Shown here in pieces: positions 60,805 to 64,000 of a stretch of 64,000 nt of DNA. Where the stretch lies: positions 1 to 64,000 of the forward strand of contig CAJYTF010000016.1 in NCBI GenBank assembly GCA_913777665.1. Reading direction: 5' to 3'. The translations under genes and the position numbers were made by a program. Source of the DNA: an uncultured Myroides sp. Its GTDB lineage: Bacteria > Bacteroidota > Bacteroidia > Flavobacteriales > Flavobacteriaceae. The first letter of the stretch is position 1. Every line of letters starts with the position of its first letter. The notes under the pieces were generated by a model. That model saw only the letters and a list, made by a program, of their open reading frames with translations, ran no database searches and was not told the origin of the DNA.

Positions 60805-62102
60805 ATGGAATTACAAGAAGCGCGTAAAATTGTTAAAGACTCTTCTTATAAGGATTTTTTAAATACGATTGAACTTCCTTTTAATCTTCGCCATATCAAT
60901 GTTGAATATAATATTGTAGGCATTATTAACATCTTCAAATTCTTTAAAGAAAATGATGAACAATGGACAGATAGAAAAAAAGAATTAGATAATAACCTTT
61001 TTAGTGAATCAGTTTCTTTTTTCACAACAGCTCGTACTTACATAGATGAGTTTATAAATACTCACGTAAAGAATGAAAGTTACGATGAAAGCGGTTTACA
61101 ACAACAGTTTACAAGTTTTACTAGACATTATTTTTCTCCATCTCAACATGTTTTTACTGCTAAAAGTCCTGAAATTGATTTCATGATTAAGTTGCAAGCT
61201 GAAAATACAAATATTTTCAATGGAGCATTTTTATACTTTACCAATCAAGGCATGAATAATAGCGACAGGAGTAGTATCAACGGATATCTGTTAGCCTACG
61301 AATTTACTCATCGCGAAAATTCTGTATTATTTTCCAGAAGAGAAACTGATAAAAGATATATCAGTGATATTAGAAACAAAATTGAGAATTTAGAAAATGA
61401 TTATCAGAATAACGTTATTTCATTGATAAAGAATATAGAAAATGATTACACTAAGAATAACGATTTTCAATCAGAAAAAGTATCTAAATCTCGTAAGTTA
61501 TTAGCAGATTGGTTACATTATAAAAGAAATAAATTTTCATCATTTATAAATCATACTGATAAGAGTTTAAAGATCTTTTTGATACTACCGATTCCGAATT
61601 CACTAGTCTTCAAAATCAATATAGCGAATTACTTAAACTCCAAGAACCAGTCAAATATTGGAAAGATAGAGCTATCGAATTAAATAAAAAGGCTAACATG
61701 ATGATGTGGGTTTTAGGATCAATTACTTTAGTAGCAGTTATTTTAACTTACTTTCTATTGTGGCAAACACCAGAAGGTATGCTTGAATCAATTTTTAAAG
61801 GAGATACTTCCGCAGCAATTCGTTGGTCTATTGTTTTTGCTTTATTCATTTCATTCATAGCATTCATGTTCAGAGCTGTAATGAAATTTATGTTTAGTAA
61901 TTATCATTTGGCTCGTGACGCAGAAGAAAGAGAAAAATTAACTTATTTATATATTTCTCTTTTAAGCAAAGGAGATTTTTCCGAAGAAGAAAAGAAAATT
62001 GTTTTTCAAGCATTATTCAGTCGCTCTGACACTGGGCTCTTAAAAGATGACTCATCACCTACCATGCCTGGTATAGCATCTGTCATTGAAAAAGTAAAAT
62101 AG
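60805..62102 (+). pseudogene. Membrane protein gene split by frameshift
   Basis: The first frame (60805-61683) loses sense after FINHTDK and ends in an AT-rich tail; the second (61698-62102) begins MMMWVLGS. Reading the +2 frame back from it gives EFKDLFDTTDSEF then LQEPVKYWKDRAIELNKKAN, clearly coding, so the two join if one base were added near 61560 (GATAAGAG to GATAAAGAG). The repaired protein (about 432 residues) has a helical cytoplasmic region and two membrane helices near the C-terminus (WVLGSITLVAVILTYFLLW and IVFALFISFIAFMF). Possibly of the DUF6161 type; not certain. Confidence 0.8.
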
Positions 62103-62113
62103 ATTTTAAAATC

Positions 62114-62144
62114 AAACCTACAAGGTTTTAAAAACCTTGCAGGT
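62114..62144. repeat. Palindromic repeat, CAAGGTTTT family (copy 4)
   Basis: AACCTACAAGGTTTT / AAACCTTGCAGGTT hairpin with one G-T pair, between convergent genes; may terminate lpxD or the split gene. Confidence 0.75.
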
Positions 62145-62153
62145 TGTGTAATT

Positions 62154-63152
62154 TTACTTTTTACTCTCGTTTAACAAGCGTTTCATAATTGCCCATTGTT
62201 TTAGGGTATCGCGTGCTTCTAACGCCGGGTAGCCCAACATGGTTTTACCGGCTGCTACATCGCCTGTTACACCAGAGCCGGCGCCAATAACAGCACGGTC
62301 TCCAATGGTTGTATGGTCTTTAATAGAGGCACTGCCGCCAATAATTACGCCGTTTCCTAATTTAACCGATCCTGCCAAACCGCTGTTACCCGCCATAATA
62401 CAGAACATGCCCAATTCGCTGTTATGCCCTATTTGTACCAGATTGTCTATTTTACAGCCATCGCCAATAATGGTTGAGCTGAATTTACCGCGATCTACAC
62501 AGGCATTTGCCCCTATTTCGACCTGATTTCCAATGACTACATCGCCAATTTGTGGGATTTTTACCAAACCACGTTCGGCACACGGACGAAAGCCAAAACC
62601 GTCGGCACCAATCGTCGCATTTGGATGAATGATGCACTGATGACCAATTTTACTGCGTTCGCGTACTACGGTTCCCGACCAAATGGTGGTTTGCTTGCCA
62701 ATAATACAATCGTCTAAAACGGTTACGTTTGGGTAAAGAATGGTTCCGTCGCCAATTTCGGTACGCGGACCAACATAACAGCCCGCTCCTATTTTTACTC
62801 CGTTACCAATTTTAGCCGAATCGTCGATTACCGCTGTTGGATGAATATCAACAGCAAACTCGGGCATTGGCGAAGCAAATAATTCTAAAACCTGACTCAT
62901 AGCCAAATCGGCATTATCTACTTGTATAAACGCCCGGTTTTCGCCCGGTTCAATTGAAATATCTTTATTTACAACGGCAACGCTTGCAGCTGATGTTTCC
63001 CACAGTTTTTCGTATTTCTTGTTTCCTATAAAAGAAATGTGTGACTGTTTTGCTCGGGTAAGTTCTTCGGTTGCTGTGATATTTTGAGAAGTTGTTCCAA
63101 TAATGGTTCCCTTCAAAATGTCGTTAATTTCAAAAATAGAATACGATTTCAT
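62154..63152 (-). CDS. lpxD: UDP-3-O-acylglucosamine N-acyltransferase
   Basis: Lipid A biosynthesis enzyme (third acylation step). N-terminal domain with the LTRAKQSHISFIGNKKY region, then about ten hexapeptide repeats forming a left-handed beta helix (for example ILYPNVTVLDDCIIGKQT) and a C-terminal helix. Catalytic His in VQIGHNSELG. The ATG at 63152 (MKSYSIFEIND) is preferred to an ATG 12 codons upstream. No lpxC or lpxA is adjacent; in other flavobacteria a second lpxD paralogue occurs, so this may be one of two. Confidence 0.93.
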   Translation of the reverse strand: MKSYSIFEINDILKGTIIGTTSQNITATEELTRAKQSHISFIGNKKYEKLWETSAASVAVVNKDISIEPGENRAFIQVDNADLAMSQVLELFASPMPEFAVDIHPTAVIDDSAKIGNGVKIGAGCYVGPRTEIGDGTILYPNVTVLDDCIIGKQTTIWSGTVVRERSKIGHQCIIHPNATIGADGFGFRPCAERGLVKIPQIGDVVIGNQVEIGANACVDRGKFSSTIIGDGCKIDNLVQIGHNSELGMFCIMAGNSGLAGSVKLGNGVIIGGSASIKDHTTIGDRAVIGAGSGVTGDVAAGKTMLGYPALEARDTLKQWAIMKRLLNESKK

Positions 63153-63240
63153 TATATTGTTATTGTTTTTTAGCTGTTTAAGCATCAAATAAACTATAAT
63201 AACTTTAAATTTCCTATTTTATTTTAAATTGGTTTCTACT

Positions 63241-63420
63241 TTTTGTGTTTTAGTTCTCGACTTCGCTTGAACTGACGGCACTTCGACGGCACTTCGACGT
63301 GGCTCTGTGACCAGTTCAGCATGACCCAACGCTCTCGCGAGCATCACGCTCGTGAAAAGTTTATGGAATTTTAAGGTACGAGCAAGATGCTCGCACCAGC
63401 GAAAGGACTCTTTGAATCGA
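63241..63420. repeat. Mosaic of short palindromes
   Basis: Intergenic patch with GTTCTCGACTTCGCTTGAAC, CTTCGACGGCACTTCGACG, GCGAGCATCACGCTCGTG and ACGAGCAAGATGCTCGC. The first part belongs to the TCGAG family; the rest is a different GC-richer palindrome pair. Confidence 0.65.
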
Positions 63421-63455
63421 TATTAAATAACTTTATGAAGAATTATACTTTTAAT

Positions 63456-64000
63456 CTAAAACATTTTCTCCAGATAAATTTTTCCTTCAATGATCTTCAA
63501 ATACCCTTGCTTTTCCAGATGTTTTATGGTTCTTATCACGGTTTCAACACGTAAGCCGGTTAAATCTGCTAATTGTTGTCGAGATAATTCCACCAAGAAA
63601 AAATCGGTTTTTATTCCGGATTGCTCTTTAAGGTAATGCAGTAACTTCAACAGACGTTTTTCAGGATTCTGCGATGATAATTCGGGTGCCATGATTGCTT
63701 TGTAATACAGACGGCGAGCCAGACTCCGATTTATTTCAACAGAAACTTCAGGATATTTGTACAGCATTTCATCAAACAACGATTTTTTAATCTGAACCAC
63801 TACTCCAGCCGAAATTGCAATGGCATTTGCCGGATACGGTTCGCTAATAAACAAAGGCGGTTCGCCAAAACTGCGTCCTGCCGTAAAAATTTCCTGAATA
63901 AATTCTTTACCGTCTTCGCTGTAATTGTTCATCTTCACCTTGCCTTCAACCACCTGATAATAATACGACGGAAAATGTCCTGCCTTAAAAATCAGTTCAT
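63456..64000 (-). CDS. Crp/Fnr family regulator, 5' end outside window
   Basis: The C-terminal 180 or so residues of a Crp/Fnr regulator; the reading frame continues to the right edge, so the N-terminus is missing. The visible part contains the end of the cyclic-nucleotide-binding beta-barrel (YYYQVVEGKVKMNNY, GRSFGEPPLFI), the long dimerisation helix and the Crp-type winged helix (VELSRQQLADLTGLRVETVI). The Arg/Ser pocket for cAMP (RxSxxAEL) is not apparent (YPANAIAI instead), suggesting a non-cAMP regulator. Confidence 0.92.
   Translation of the reverse strand, partial: ELIFKAGHFPSYYYQVVEGKVKMNNYSEDGKEFIQEIFTAGRSFGEPPLFISEPYPANAIAISAGVVVQIKKSLFDEMLYKYPEVSVEINRSLARRLYYKAIMAPELSSQNPEKRLLKLLHYLKEQSGIKTDFFLVELSRQQLADLTGLRVETVIRTIKHLEKQGYLKIIEGKIYLEKMF

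Noticed and set aside
1..64000. tRNA, rRNA, IS transposase or prophage genes
   Set aside because: I looked for cloverleaf-like sequences, transposase motifs and phage structural genes and saw none I could support.

Overview
The window is a 64 kb piece of chromosome from a member of the Bacteroidota, most likely family Flavobacteriaceae (Flavobacterium/Myroides-like; genus not determined). The DNA is AT-rich, and many genes are preceded by the Bacteroidota -7 promoter motif TAnnTTTG a short distance upstream of the start codon. The protein set also fits: an S46 dipeptidyl-peptidase, a LytTR two-component pair, TPR-containing sensor proteins, many small lipoproteins with a Cys lipobox, Mpl, LpxD and a full-length glycine dehydrogenase. 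No rRNA, tRNA, prophage, insertion sequence with a transposase, or CRISPR array was seen.

Layout. 1-7.1 kb: a TPR/AraC-type regulator, radC, a DUF1287 lipoprotein, a LytS/LytTR sensor-regulator pair and a three-gene group ending in a membrane class III nucleotide cyclase. 7.1-12 kb: mpl, an Mrr-type restriction endonuclease, a RelE/ParE-type toxin-antitoxin pair and an orphan gene; the last three lie between two near-identical terminator-containing repeats. 12-18.3 kb: a run of secreted proteins and lipoproteins ending in an S46 peptidase (DPP7-like). 18.6-25.5 kb: small envelope proteins, a BON-LysM protein, a thermonuclease, TM2 and SHOCT proteins, and a TPR histidine kinase/LuxR response regulator pair preceded by a tiny secreted peptide gene. 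25.5-33.5 kb: obg, a CNNM/CorC-type protein, adk-hpt, and purK and purE, which are separated by an RDD/Coa1 membrane protein, a second toxin-antitoxin pair and a small membrane protein. 33.5-50.6 kb: mixed metabolic and envelope genes (M3 oligopeptidase, Na+/H+ antiporter, aldehyde dehydrogenase, GH10-like lipoprotein, NlpE, an XRE regulator with two paralogous membrane proteins, a processive glycosyltransferase, pepA, a secreted glutaminase). 50.7-58.4 kb: a NERD-zinc-finger protein with AlkB, several small unknowns, a UbiA-like membrane protein and gcvP. 58.4-60.7 kb: a repeat-dominated accessory patch. 60.8-64 kb: a frameshifted membrane protein gene, lpxD and the 3' part of a Crp/Fnr regulator.

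The most unusual region is 58.44-59.71 kb. Two arrays of short stem-loop elements, in opposite orientation to each other, flank a small GIY-YIG nuclease gene. The elements share an almost invariant loop but have different stems, with paired (compensatory) changes in the stems. This resembles a REP/REP-nuclease system, with a GIY-YIG enzyme in place of the usual tyrosine transposase. Just beyond it is an exact nine-unit 21-bp tandem array (60430-60618).

Other structure worth attention: two genes each broken by a single-base frameshift (33518-34208 and 60805-62102), two families of dispersed palindromic repeats scattered between genes, and several start codons that the position of the promoter motif moves downstream from the longest open frame. 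Most metabolic genes look ordinary and intact.
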